Origin: Lachnotalea sp. AF33-28
Lineage (GTDB): Bacteria > Bacillota > Clostridia > Lachnospirales > Lachnospiraceae
Assembly (NCBI RefSeq): GCF_003477885.1
Contig: NZ_QUEE01000001.1
Location: 527,002-586,880, forward strand
Length of the DNA: 59,879 bases
Direction of reading: 5' to 3'
A model generated the notes under the pieces. It made no database searches. It saw only the letters and a list, made by a program, of their open reading frames with translations, and was not told the DNA's origin. Position 1 is the stretch's first letter. Each line of letters opens with the position of its first letter. Shown here in pieces: positions 52,135 to 59,879 of this stretch. Position numbers and translations under genes: made by a program.

Positions 52135-52734
52135 ATGTCGGAAATCTTAAACCATGCCGTAACACAGGCATTACAGGCTGCCTATTCCTCATTTATGGCA
52201 GGCAAGCAAAAAGACTACGATTATTTTATCCGTGTGGCAAGGGAAGGTGTCAGTGCCATCCGCAATCTGGGCCACGACCCGGACTATTATATTGCACGGG
52301 AGGTGGAGGTCCCATTTCTGGAGGGAGAAGTAACGCTGGTTTTCTCCTTCCACTGCCTGGACTACCCAGACAGAGTGCTGGAACTATACCGGCTGGCGGA
52401 GGCATCCATGTTCGGTCTCCCCTCCCGAGTACTGACATGCGACATGGCCTATCTCCCCCCCTGCCACGATCTGTACGGTTATTTCCATATGGGCCCGAAA
52501 AAAGAAGATAAGATCGCCGCGGATTTTTCCAAGGCGGTGAAGCTGTATGGAAAGCTGACAGGCGGCGGGGGTGCGGGAGCGGACCTGCTTTTACAGACCG
52601 CCATCGCCCTGCGGCATGGAAACCGGGAAATGGCGCGGGAACTGATGAAGGAAGCCGAAGACACTGGCGGCGAATGGATCAAGGTCCATACAAACAATCT
52701 GCGGCGGCAGATAGAACTGGAGGAAGCAAAATGA
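52135..52734 (+). CDS. Helical-repeat protein, paralogue of the LuxR-type regulator's sensor part
   Basis: A 199-residue helical protein without a DNA-binding domain. The block KAVKLYGKLTGGGGAGADLL followed by TAIALRHGNREMARELMKEAE matches EAVKLFYSLTGGGLGTDICY and AQLAYFRGELDSARELAREAF in the 50351 gene, so the two share a domain. AGGAGG precedes the ATG at 52135. Its stop overlaps the next start as ATGA, so it was once translated together with the secreted protein whose remnant follows. It could bind or modulate the regulator; that is inference. Confidence 0.75.
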   Translation: MSEILNHAVTQALQAAYSSFMAGKQKDYDYFIRVAREGVSAIRNLGHDPDYYIAREVEVPFLEGEVTLVFSFHCLDYPDRVLELYRLAEASMFGLPSRVLTCDMAYLPPCHDLYGYFHMGPKKEDKIAADFSKAVKLYGKLTGGGGAGADLLLQTAIALRHGNREMARELMKEAEDTGGEWIKVHTNNLRRQIELEEAK

Positions 52735-52928
52735 AAAGACAAGTAAAACAAATGCTGGCAGCAGCACTTTGCCTTGTCATGGTCATCTCCCTCACAGGCA
52801 CCCCATCTTTAATTACGTGCTCTCTGTTTTGCTTTTTTCTGCGCATACATCTTTTGATCCGCCGTTCGGATCAATTCCTCGGCGTCAGAAAATTCCTGCC
52901 CATCAATCACACTATAGCTGAAGGATAG
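52731..52928 (+). pseudogene. Truncated secreted-protein gene (signal peptide only)
   Basis: The start has GGAGGAAGCAAA before the ATG and encodes a good signal peptide (MKRQVKQMLAAALCLVMVI, then SLTGTPS). After about residue 26 the frame runs antisense into the 3' end of the diguanylate cyclase gene (stop at 52809), and the remaining ~39 residues are not a plausible mature protein. The real gene has evidently lost everything beyond about position 52805 by deletion or insertion. Confidence 0.75.
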
Positions 52929-54038
52929 CGGTATGGCAAACCGTTCTGCTTTCCCACGTTCCGCAAGAATACGCAGGCTCTCTTCCATACGGCCCTCTAT
53001 AATATCAACCGGTGCCTCTGGAAATAGCAGCAGAAATTCGTCACCGCCATAACGGAACAGCATATCTTCCTCACTGCGGCAGGCATGTTGCAGCTGTCCG
53101 GTTACCGACCTGATATAGCGGTCCCCCTCCGCATGACCATACCGGTCATTCATCTCTTTCAGTCCGTCCATATCAATGAAACAAAGAGTAATTGAGCTCT
53201 TTTTTCGGAGCATGGCAGCAATAACATCCAGTGCATGCTGCCGATTATATAATCCTGTAAGCGGATCCCGGATTGCCTTTTGCAATAGATAGGGTTCCTC
53301 CTGCTGTTGGACTTCCAGTTCCTGTTCCATACTCTGGTTTTTTTCCCGGTAATCCGCCAAAATGCAGATACGCCACGTGTACCGGATAGCGATAAAAAAA
53401 CCGATCATGCTGAAAAGGCTGGATTCTATGCTCCATGCCTTTAAGGTCAGGTCATTCGTAGGCGTAGAATAGATCAGAAGGTTCAGGAACAAGTAAAAAA
53501 ACATTCCAGTCAGCATTTCCAGCAAAAAAGTCTGTCGGTGATATTTCATGATCAGCTGCAGACGCTCCTGAAAATGTGGCTGACTGAGTATCTGTATGGC
53601 AAAACCAGTGAGGATAAATCCCATAAATACCGGAACAGCTTTCAGATTCTGATCACTGTAGATGTGGTTGTCAAAATTCTGCAAAGATTCTCCAGTAATG
53701 ATAGAAAGGGTACTCCGACAAAAAATGTTGATTGCCAGGCCATAGATAATTCCGGTAAATGTACTGAGCAAAGCACACTGCTTGTCGCCTTTGCTGTATA
53801 TTAGGGTTTCGCCAAAAAGCAGAACAGCAAAACAGAGCCAGTTCATAATCAGGTAGATCTCCAGCGTACTTAGGATCATAAAAATAAGGTAATTTAACAC
53901 AAAGAATAAAGTTACAATACCAAGGCGATTCTGCTGCATCTGCTTCTGTTTCCGGACAAAATTAAAATAATTAAAATTATAGTAAAAATATGCCGCTGCC
54001 GTTAACAGCGTAACAATAATACCTACGGTTTTAGACAT
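52809..54038 (-). CDS. Membrane diguanylate cyclase (GGDEF), first
   Basis: Predicted to make cyclic di-GMP from two GTP. The 409-residue protein has about six to eight membrane segments in residues 1-220 (GIIVTLLTAAAYFYYNF, LGIVTLFFVLNYLIFMIL, AVPVFMGFILTGFAIQIL and others), a short coiled linker (KNQSMEQELEVQQQEEP) and a C-terminal GGDEF domain (DPLTGLYNRQHAL, LCFIDMDGLKEMNDRYGHAEGD split across that stretch, active site YGGDEFLLLF). The product-inhibition site five residues before GGDEF reads SEED, not RxxD, so feedback inhibition is probably lost. AGGAGGTGGAGTCCT precedes the ATG, 17 bases after the second cyclase gene. Confidence 0.93.
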   Translation of the reverse strand: MSKTVGIIVTLLTAAAYFYYNFNYFNFVRKQKQMQQNRLGIVTLFFVLNYLIFMILSTLEIYLIMNWLCFAVLLFGETLIYSKGDKQCALLSTFTGIIYGLAINIFCRSTLSIITGESLQNFDNHIYSDQNLKAVPVFMGFILTGFAIQILSQPHFQERLQLIMKYHRQTFLLEMLTGMFFYLFLNLLIYSTPTNDLTLKAWSIESSLFSMIGFFIAIRYTWRICILADYREKNQSMEQELEVQQQEEPYLLQKAIRDPLTGLYNRQHALDVIAAMLRKKSSITLCFIDMDGLKEMNDRYGHAEGDRYIRSVTGQLQHACRSEEDMLFRYGGDEFLLLFPEAPVDIIEGRMEESLRILAERGKAERFAIPLSFSYSVIDGQEFSDAEELIRTADQKMYAQKKAKQRARN

Positions 54039-54055
54039 AGGACTCCACCTCCTCC

Positions 54056-55255
54056 CTATTTCCTTCTGCTTTCTTTATCCTGATACATGCTCTTGTCAGC
54101 GCTTTCCAGAATCTGAAATACATCTTCTTCCATATGGATGCCTGCTTCTGCGATCCCAAAACTAAAGGTTGGCACATGCTCAAATTCTTCCCCTGTAATT
54201 TCAGAGCGCATTTTCTCTAGTTTATCACAGGCATCTGTCTTATCACAGTCCAAAAGCAGAATCACAAACTCATCTCCGCCAATCCTTGCAATTACATCCT
54301 CTTCACGAAGATGTCTAATTACATATCTGGAGAACTGAATGAGATAACGGTCCCCTGCTGTATGCCCCTGACTGTCATTGATCCGTTTCAGACCGTCCAA
54401 GTCTATGAACGCCAGGGAAAACCTTCGTTTTTCCTCCAGAAGAAGTTCCATATGCTCCATTAGATACTGGCGTGAAAAAAGTCCTGTCAGTGCATCTCTG
54501 TCTCTCCTATGTATCAATTCCTCAGTCCGTCTCTCCTGCTGCTCCAGTTCTTTTGCCAGCACCCTGTGCTCCACCTCAATGTGATGCTCCAAAATAATGG
54601 AGCGCAGATGGACCAGGCTGTATATAATAAAACACTCTTTGAGTAATGCTGCCCCGATCAAGAGCAGCGGCAGCAATTTCCAGCCGATCTTTGACACACA
54701 AAGCCGGCTGTCCAGAAGCAGGAATATGTTACAAAACCATAGAAATACCATGAACGGCCATTTTTCTTCACTGGCAGCCTGAATGCGTAGAGTTTCCTTC
54801 AGACTTGTCCAATTTAAAATAACAATGTCTGCCAAAATGCTTACTAACAGTGCACCCGATATGATCACAATGCGCCAAAACGGTTGATATAATATATGCC
54901 CCATTGGCATTTTTACAATTAAAGCAACTGTTCCAATTGCTATCATATGGAGTGCCATAAACAATGGCTGTGCAAGACTTGCCATAAAAAAGCCTTTGGA
55001 CCAATCCTTTCCTATTGGACGCCAACGAAATGCGTAGCAAATAAACTCAAATACATAAACAGCTGTTAAATTAAGTCCCCCTATACACCAGAGGCAAAAC
55101 AATAGCATTTCGGGTAATATATCAAGGATTCCCCGTAATAATGTACATTTTCGATGGCGTGCCAGAGCATCTATAGTCCGGATTGACAGATAGCCACGAA
55201 TTATAAAAAGGGCTGCGGGTATGAACAGTTCCCAGCTTATATATAACTCCAACAC
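54056..55255 (-). CDS. Membrane diguanylate cyclase (GGDEF), second
   Basis: A 399-residue relative of the neighbouring cyclase, first in the operon. It has a membrane-embedded N-terminal half (about six segments, for example LFIPAALFIIRGYLSI, FMALHMIAIGTVALIVKM, IVIISGALLVSILADIVIL), a coiled linker (EHHIEVEHRVLAKELEQQE) and a GGDEF domain (DALTGLFSRQYLM, LAFIDLDGLKRINDSQGH, ARIGGDEFVILLL). Here the inhibitory I-site is kept (REED five residues before GGDEF). The start is a GTG at 55255 with GGAGGAATCGG in front; an in-frame GTG six codons earlier includes that site and is rejected. Confidence 0.92.
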   Translation of the reverse strand: MLELYISWELFIPAALFIIRGYLSIRTIDALARHRKCTLLRGILDILPEMLLFCLWCIGGLNLTAVYVFEFICYAFRWRPIGKDWSKGFFMASLAQPLFMALHMIAIGTVALIVKMPMGHILYQPFWRIVIISGALLVSILADIVILNWTSLKETLRIQAASEEKWPFMVFLWFCNIFLLLDSRLCVSKIGWKLLPLLLIGAALLKECFIIYSLVHLRSIILEHHIEVEHRVLAKELEQQERRTEELIHRRDRDALTGLFSRQYLMEHMELLLEEKRRFSLAFIDLDGLKRINDSQGHTAGDRYLIQFSRYVIRHLREEDVIARIGGDEFVILLLDCDKTDACDKLEKMRSEITGEEFEHVPTFSFGIAEAGIHMEEDVFQILESADKSMYQDKESRRK

Positions 55256-55278
55256 CCGATTCCTCCTTTCCACCTTTT

Positions 55279-55293
55279 GTCAGATTATCTGAC
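55279..55293. promoter_or_regulatory. 15-bp perfect palindrome in the cyclase leader
   Basis: GTCAGATTATCTGAC lies just downstream of the predicted transcription start and just upstream of the ribosome binding site of the second cyclase gene. A repressor operator is plausible. Confidence 0.45.
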
Positions 55294-55306
55294 TTATGAC
55301 CATCCT

Positions 55307-55336
55307 ATTTTATCATTTTTACGCCCAATCGTACAA
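55307..55336 (-). promoter_or_regulatory. Sigma-A promoter of the diguanylate cyclase operon
   Basis: TTGTAC (55331-55336), 18-base spacer, TAAAAT (55307-55312), about 50 bases before the GTG start. Confidence 0.55.
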
Positions 55337-55352
55337 TATATACTATACTTGT

Positions 55353-55541
55353 ATTGAAACATTGTTTGAGGATGTAATCGCGCAGCCTCTGGAAAAATAG
55401 ATCGCTAAAATTGATAAAGTTCCTGCCGACGCTCCCTTTTCCCAATCAAACCGGGTGTTTTTCGGGAACATGTCAAGACAGGAACCGTATATGGAAAAGC
55501 TGGTTTCAGCGCTAAGCTATTTACGCATAATGAGCAAATGA
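55353..55541 (+). pseudogene. Possible gene remnant with one stop
   Basis: In one plus-strand frame the gap between the cyclase operon and the second kinase reads IETLFEDVIAQPLEK, a TAG, then IAKIDKVPADAPFSQSNRVF and EPYMEKLVSALSYLRIMSK before a TGA. The composition is protein-like, but I recognise no family and there is no start with a ribosome site. It may be a decayed gene fragment or chance. Confidence 0.3.
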
Positions 55542-55553
55542 TATTAGTTGCAT

Positions 55554-58067
55554 CTATTTGCCTAAATGCTGACGGATCTCATGCATCATATGCTGGAGAT
55601 CAAGCGGCTTGGAGAGATGCCCATTCATGCCCGCCTGTTTCGCCATCTCAATATCCTCTGTAAATGCGTCTGCAGTCATGGCCAGAATGGGGACGCCGGC
55701 ATCCGTGCGAGTCATAGCACGGATGCACCGGGTCGCCTCATACCCGTCCATGGACGGCATATGTACATCCATCAGAATCAAATCGTATGTACCGGGTGTG
55801 CTCTGCGAGAAACAGTCTATACAGACCTGGCCATTCTCGGCAAGCTCCACCTGAATGCCAAATTTAGACAGCATCTCCCGCACAATCATTTGGTTGAGCT
55901 GGTTGTCCTCAGCCACAAGAATGCGCCGCCCGGATAGATCCTCACTGTTTTGTTTCTGAACGCTTTGTGAATCACGCAGGACATGCTGGTGAATGCAGTC
56001 GAGGAGCGTGCTTCTGAAAATGGGCTTCTTAATTAAACCGTTTACCCCAGCCTCTTCCGCCTCATTCTCTCTGCCGTAAAAGTCGTAGGAGGTGATCATT
56101 ACAATGGCCGGAGCCTTGCCAATCTTTCCACGCAGCTCCCTCGCTGTTTCAATGCCATTCTGTTCCGGCAAATTCCAATCCAGCAGGACAAGATCGTAGT
56201 TCTTCCCTGCATCATGGGCATCCACAGCCTTTGCCACGACGGAAGGACCGTCCGCTGCTGTATCCACCGAAGCACCAACGGCACAGAGGAACTCCTCCAC
56301 TGCATGGCGGACAGTGGCATCGTCATCTGCTGCCAATACCCGCAGCGGCGGCAAGGTCTCATCTGAATCCAGGTTTTCAGGCAGCAACATATCCACATCC
56401 ACGGTAAATATGGAGCCTTCTCCCAATGTGCTCTCTACGGAGAGAGAGCCACCCATCATATCCACAATAAGCTTTGTGATGGCAAGCCCCAGCCCGCTGC
56501 CTTCGATTTTGTTGATGCAGCTGTCCTGTTCCCGGACAAAGGAATCAAAGACATGATCCAAAAATTCCGGCTTCATGCCAATGCCGGTATCTGTCACCCG
56601 AAAGGTAAAGTGGACTCGGTCTGACTGCTCTGCGGCTGACTCTGTCACATCCAGTACGATCCTGCCGCCCTCCGGTGTAAACTTGACCGCGTTGGACAGC
56701 AGATTAATCAGCACCTGATTCATTCGGAGCGCGTCAAAGTGCAGCAGCTCATGCTGAACATGATGAAGGCGCACATCCAAATGCTGCCGCTTCTTTGCGG
56801 CAGATGTGCGAATCATATTGACTAAATTGGTCAAAAGTTCCTCCATGGACTCATCCTCGTTGTGCAGCGTCATTTTCCCGCTCTCAATCTTGGACATATC
56901 CAGAATGTCATTGATCAGACCAATGAGCAACTGCCCGGCCTGTCCGATTCCCTTCAGATAAAAACGCACCCGCTCCGGCTCCTCAGCATGATCCGAGGCA
57001 AGCTGGGCCATACCAATAATGGTGTTCATAGGTGTGCGAATATCATGAGACATATTGGAGAGGAAACGGCTCTTGGCAATATTAGCCTGTTCCGCCGCTT
57101 TTCTGGCATCTTCCTCGGCGCGGAGCGTCCGGCGGGTGGAACTGCGGTAGATAGCAAAGAACGTAACCAGAGCGAGGGCGCAGGCTGCTACCATTATGAA
57201 AAAAAACTGGGATTGCTGCATAATGCTGTCCGACTGTTCTGTAATGACCCGTCCCGGTATGATGGACACCAGGGACCAGCCCGGACTGCTGGAGAGGGGG
57301 ATGTAGCAAAACACATAGTTCTCTCCCTGATATTGGAAACGAGCCACACCCCGCTCTCCCTTGGAAATGGAATTTTTAAAGCTCTGCACCGAATCGTCAT
57401 CGTTATCCTGGAGGTCGATGATGTCAAAGAGATTCCGGAAGGTGCGGTTGCTGTTGGGATGGAGCGAGCGCATCAGGATATCCCCTTCAGAATTAACAAC
57501 ATAAGAAAAGCCCGTGTTTCCATAGAAGGAAAGGGAGAATCGCTCAGATACATCGTTCAATGGCAGAGATCGCTGAACATAACCCGATTTTCCATCAAAA
57601 AAGGTAAAGCATTCATAATAGCCCAGTGTCCACACGCCGCTGTAGTCGTTGAGAAAGGGTTCCCGTATGCCTGCGCCCTCAAGCACAGAAAATGTCTCTC
57701 GCTGCGCATCGCTCAACTGGAGCCCGCTGTCTCCACTACCGCCGATATATAATGCACCACTGTCCAGATTAGTGCAGAGGAAATCACCATCAAGAAGCGC
57801 AATCTGGTCCATGATATTCCGGATGTCATCGGAACTGCTGGAAGGGATCGTGCTGAGATTATTGGCCAGCCAGTGAATAGACTCTGTGTCTTTTTCCAGA
57901 TAGACATCCAGCGTATTGGCCCCCTGGACAGTCGTTTCCATAACAGAAGTTACGGAATTGTCCCACAGGGCCTCCCTAACGGTGCCCATGTAAAATGCAC
58001 CCCAGATCATCAACAGTGTAACTAGCGCAAACAAGGCAGCTGCAGCCCATCCCTTTTTCCCTTTCAT
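55554..58067 (-). CDS. Hybrid sensor histidine kinase with two intact receivers
   Basis: An 837-residue membrane kinase: membrane segments at about 5-27 and 290-311, a Cache-like extracellular domain between them (for example GDFLCTNLDSGALYIGGSGD), phosphoacceptor SHDIRTPMNTIIGM, ATPase domain (LLSNAVKFTPEGG, EGSGLGLAITKL), a first receiver (VLAADDDATVRH, LVLLDWNLPEQNG) and a second (ILVAEDNQLNQMI, LILMDVHMPSMDG). There is no DNA-binding or cyclase domain. The start overlaps the stop of the lipoprotein gene as ATGA and AGGAGGGAATGGCGC precedes it, so the two are made together. It resembles the 45.5-48.1 kb kinase in plan but both receivers look functional. Confidence 0.93.
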   Translation of the reverse strand: MKGKKGWAAAALFALVTLLMIWGAFYMGTVREALWDNSVTSVMETTVQGANTLDVYLEKDTESIHWLANNLSTIPSSSSDDIRNIMDQIALLDGDFLCTNLDSGALYIGGSGDSGLQLSDAQRETFSVLEGAGIREPFLNDYSGVWTLGYYECFTFFDGKSGYVQRSLPLNDVSERFSLSFYGNTGFSYVVNSEGDILMRSLHPNSNRTFRNLFDIIDLQDNDDDSVQSFKNSISKGERGVARFQYQGENYVFCYIPLSSSPGWSLVSIIPGRVITEQSDSIMQQSQFFFIMVAACALALVTFFAIYRSSTRRTLRAEEDARKAAEQANIAKSRFLSNMSHDIRTPMNTIIGMAQLASDHAEEPERVRFYLKGIGQAGQLLIGLINDILDMSKIESGKMTLHNEDESMEELLTNLVNMIRTSAAKKRQHLDVRLHHVQHELLHFDALRMNQVLINLLSNAVKFTPEGGRIVLDVTESAAEQSDRVHFTFRVTDTGIGMKPEFLDHVFDSFVREQDSCINKIEGSGLGLAITKLIVDMMGGSLSVESTLGEGSIFTVDVDMLLPENLDSDETLPPLRVLAADDDATVRHAVEEFLCAVGASVDTAADGPSVVAKAVDAHDAGKNYDLVLLDWNLPEQNGIETARELRGKIGKAPAIVMITSYDFYGRENEAEEAGVNGLIKKPIFRSTLLDCIHQHVLRDSQSVQKQNSEDLSGRRILVAEDNQLNQMIVREMLSKFGIQVELAENGQVCIDCFSQSTPGTYDLILMDVHMPSMDGYEATRCIRAMTRTDAGVPILAMTADAFTEDIEMAKQAGMNGHLSKPLDLQHMMHEIRQHLGK

Positions 58068-59380
58068 GCGCCATTCCCTCCTTTCTGAACCAAATCAGCT
58101 GCTACCATTTCCTTCAGGCAGGCCACAGCTGATTTGGCGTCGCCTCCCTCTAATATCGTCCCGATGCAGCTGCGGGAGACGGACCAGATAGGCAGCCTCA
58201 GATTATCGTCGGAACCGATGATACAGCGACCGTTTGTCAGATAGGGATTAATGGATTGGATGTCATCGTCCTTGGACAGACGGTTATCCTCCAGGGGGCT
58301 GAAGGAGCATTGACTGTCCACAAACTCCCACATTACTTCCTTCTGGATGATGTATTTTACGAAGGCTTTAGCCTCCTCCACATGAGGACTGTCCGCCGGG
58401 ACGCTAAGCCGGGTGTCAATGTTGATAACCAGAACGCTTCCATCCTCCAGGATGGGGTACGGGACTACCGTGAAGTCAAATTCCGGTTCCAAATCTCGCA
58501 CTCTGGGTACGGCCCAGACGCCGGTGAGCATAAAAGGACGGTTTCCAGCAGCAAATATGTCCAGATCTTCTGAGGTCTTGGCTGTCTCTATGGCCTCGTC
58601 CCGGTCCACCCAGCCCTCCTTCAGCATCCGCTCCACCAACTCAAAACCTGGAAGAAGGGCTTCAGCCAAGTCATCCTCACCGGTATTAAAGCGTTCGATA
58701 GCGGCAACGGGATCTTCCTCCTGATAATAAGGGAGAAGCCCTACAGCCAAAGCCACAGTCTTTAAAGAGATGTCGTTATTGGCCACAATAGGGGTAATCC
58801 CCTGAGAGACAAAATAATCACAAACTGCGGCCAACTCCTTCAGATTCTCAGGCACCTTTTGTCCATGTGTTTCCAGCATATCCAGATTACAGTAAAAGCC
58901 GAAAGCTGAGATCGAAGTAGGAAGATAGACAATGTTTCCGTCTGCGGTCATCTGGCTGCGGGCCAGATCGCTGAACTTCGACAAATCGCAGATGTCTGAG
59001 AGATCCGCCAGAAGCCCCTTTGCGTTGAGTTCGTGTGTCCGTTCCTGATCGACCATGATGATATCGTCTCCATTCCCGGTAAGCAGACGCTTCTCCAGTA
59101 CCTCAAAATATTCAGGACTCTTGATCCCGTCATAAGCAATATTGATTTCCGGATGGAGATTCATAAAGCCATGGAGTGCCTCCTCGATTGCCATTACATT
59201 GAGAGCCTCGTATTTAAATCCAAAAAAGGTCAACTCGCTCTCATACGCAGAATGGTCATTTTGAGTGACATCACCGAGAACAATGTTTTGACTGGAAGTT
59301 TTTTCACAGCCGCAGAGAAGGCAGACCAGGAGCAACCCGAACATCAAGCCAGCAATAAGGCGCTTCCTTTGTTGTTTCAT
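58064..59380 (-). CDS. Solute-binding lipoprotein paired with the hybrid kinase
   Basis: A 438-residue family 1 binding protein with lipid anchor (MKQQRKRLIAGLMFGLLLVC start, lipobox LLCGC). Typical binding-protein blocks are SELTFFGFKYEALNVMAI, GNGDDIIMVDQERTHELNAK, YLPTSISAFGFYCNLDMLE and RPFMLTGVWAVPRV. No permease genes lie nearby, and the gene is translationally coupled to a membrane kinase, so it probably presents a ligand to the kinase sensor domain, not to a transporter. The ATG at 59380 has GGAAGGAAG upstream; a competing out-of-frame ATG lies between the two. Confidence 0.9.
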   Translation of the reverse strand: MKQQRKRLIAGLMFGLLLVCLLCGCEKTSSQNIVLGDVTQNDHSAYESELTFFGFKYEALNVMAIEEALHGFMNLHPEINIAYDGIKSPEYFEVLEKRLLTGNGDDIIMVDQERTHELNAKGLLADLSDICDLSKFSDLARSQMTADGNIVYLPTSISAFGFYCNLDMLETHGQKVPENLKELAAVCDYFVSQGITPIVANNDISLKTVALAVGLLPYYQEEDPVAAIERFNTGEDDLAEALLPGFELVERMLKEGWVDRDEAIETAKTSEDLDIFAAGNRPFMLTGVWAVPRVRDLEPEFDFTVVPYPILEDGSVLVINIDTRLSVPADSPHVEEAKAFVKYIIQKEVMWEFVDSQCSFSPLEDNRLSKDDDIQSINPYLTNGRCIIGSDDNLRLPIWSVSRSCIGTILEGGDAKSAVACLKEMVAADLVQKGGNGA

Positions 59381-59692
59381 AATCTTTCATACTTCCTTCC
59401 TAAAATATATAATTCGTTAAAATAAGCGTAGGCGGCAGCCCCCCCTCCTACCGCACCCAAATGTCATCAGGCAGGAGAAGGCGGCCCGGATCGTTGCTCT
59501 CCGGCACCCTGCAAATATAGGAAACATTCTGTTTATGTCTGTCAACAAGGAAGCAGTAGATTTTTCATCTCCATAAAAGTGATCGCCATTATTTTGCGCG
59601 ATGTTTTATATGTCTTTGTACATAAAGCCATCTTTTTTCATAGTTTAGAGCCCTCAGAAATACAAATCACATTCTTGGTACCTATGCCATAT

Positions 59693-59721
59693 AGTTTATC
59701 ATAAATTGTCGAAATCGTCAA
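59693..59721 (-). promoter_or_regulatory. Promoter candidate for the second lipoprotein-kinase operon
   Basis: TTGACG (59716-59721), 17-base spacer, TAAACT (59693-59698). It would give a leader of about 310 bases (59381-59690), unusually long; inside it I see an 11-codon ATG frame and GC-rich stretches but no known riboswitch. Confidence 0.5.
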
Positions 59722-59826
59722 TAATTCTTCCCTGGTGCGCAACTAGCAGGGCTGACATACTCCTGTAGTGTGAACACTTTCTGTTAATCCTCATGCTGTT
59801 CTATTCTAGGGCACCCCTCAGGCTTT

Positions 59827-59879
59827 GTAAGCGCCAAATGTTAGGGTACCCCAACACATCTACCCTGACACCAACATGT
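59827..59879 (+). mobile_element. Probable left end of an IS66-type element (cut by window edge)
   Basis: From 59827 the sequence starts GTAAGCGCCAAATG, and GTAAGCG is the usual terminal sequence of IS66-family elements. The following TGTTAGGGTACCCCAACA is nearly palindromic. The window ends before any transposase frame, so this rests on the terminal bases only. Confidence 0.4.

Noticed and set aside
1..59879. CRISPR arrays, tRNA or rRNA genes, prophage
   Set aside because: No regularly spaced direct repeats, no cloverleaf or rRNA-like segments, and no phage structural or integrase genes were noticed on either strand.

Overview
This window looks like the chromosome of a spore-forming, anaerobic, Gram-positive Clostridia member, most likely a gut-type Lachnospiraceae. 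The pointers are a sigma-K gene (sporulation), a long single-chain PurL, VanW and membrane-type MurF proteins, LplB/LplC-type sugar permeases beside a YesM/YesN-type two-component system, a sulfatase of the cysteine type that needs anaerobic maturation, strong AAGGAG ribosome binding sites and moderate GC. The species call is inference. Most genes lie on the minus strand. I see no rRNA, tRNA, CRISPR array or prophage.

Layout. 1-7.1 kb: D-aminoacyl-tRNA deacylase and a glycan-degradation group (GH105-like, GH28, an unrecognised 591-residue enzyme-like protein, a sulfatase), with a small DUF1874-like protein and, next to it, a dense cluster of DnaA-box-like 9-mers. 7.2-20.9 kb: housekeeping genes (pgsA, purL, a GNAT acetyltransferase, a sigma-factor-like protein with a His-rich tail, a nuclease-helicase fusion, an HPr-like protein without the phosphorylatable His, an Mrp ATPase, a VanW protein, a HAD phosphatase). 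20.9-32.1 kb: a complete carbohydrate-uptake locus (GH31, GH32-like, two permeases, solute-binding lipoprotein, SGNH hydrolase) facing a divergent histidine kinase/AraC response regulator pair. The promoters of the lipoprotein and of the SGNH gene share a 90-bp duplicated control region. 32.2-43.4 kb: sigK, a cell-wall operon (hydrolase-murF-ddl), a 2-hydroxyacid dehydrogenase and uvrBA, with palindromic intergenic repeats between them.

43.8-59.9 kb is a signalling island and the least ordinary part of the window. It has a GntR-type protein with two winged-helix domains and two separate pairs of solute-binding lipoprotein plus hybrid histidine kinase. In one pair the lipoprotein is fused to the C-terminal substrate-binding domain of 5'-nucleotidases without the catalytic phosphoesterase domain. 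Between the pairs lie two membrane diguanylate cyclases in one operon and a LuxR/helical-repeat regulator group. In that group the regulator's DNA-binding domain is out of frame at a run of eight A, and the last gene is cut off just after its signal peptide where it meets the 3' end of a diguanylate cyclase gene. The right edge looks like the end of an IS66-type element.

The two binding-protein/kinase pairs probably sense extracellular ligands, one perhaps a nucleotide or nucleoside, and pass phosphate through their receiver domains. Whether they feed into the nearby cyclic-di-GMP synthases is inference from position only.
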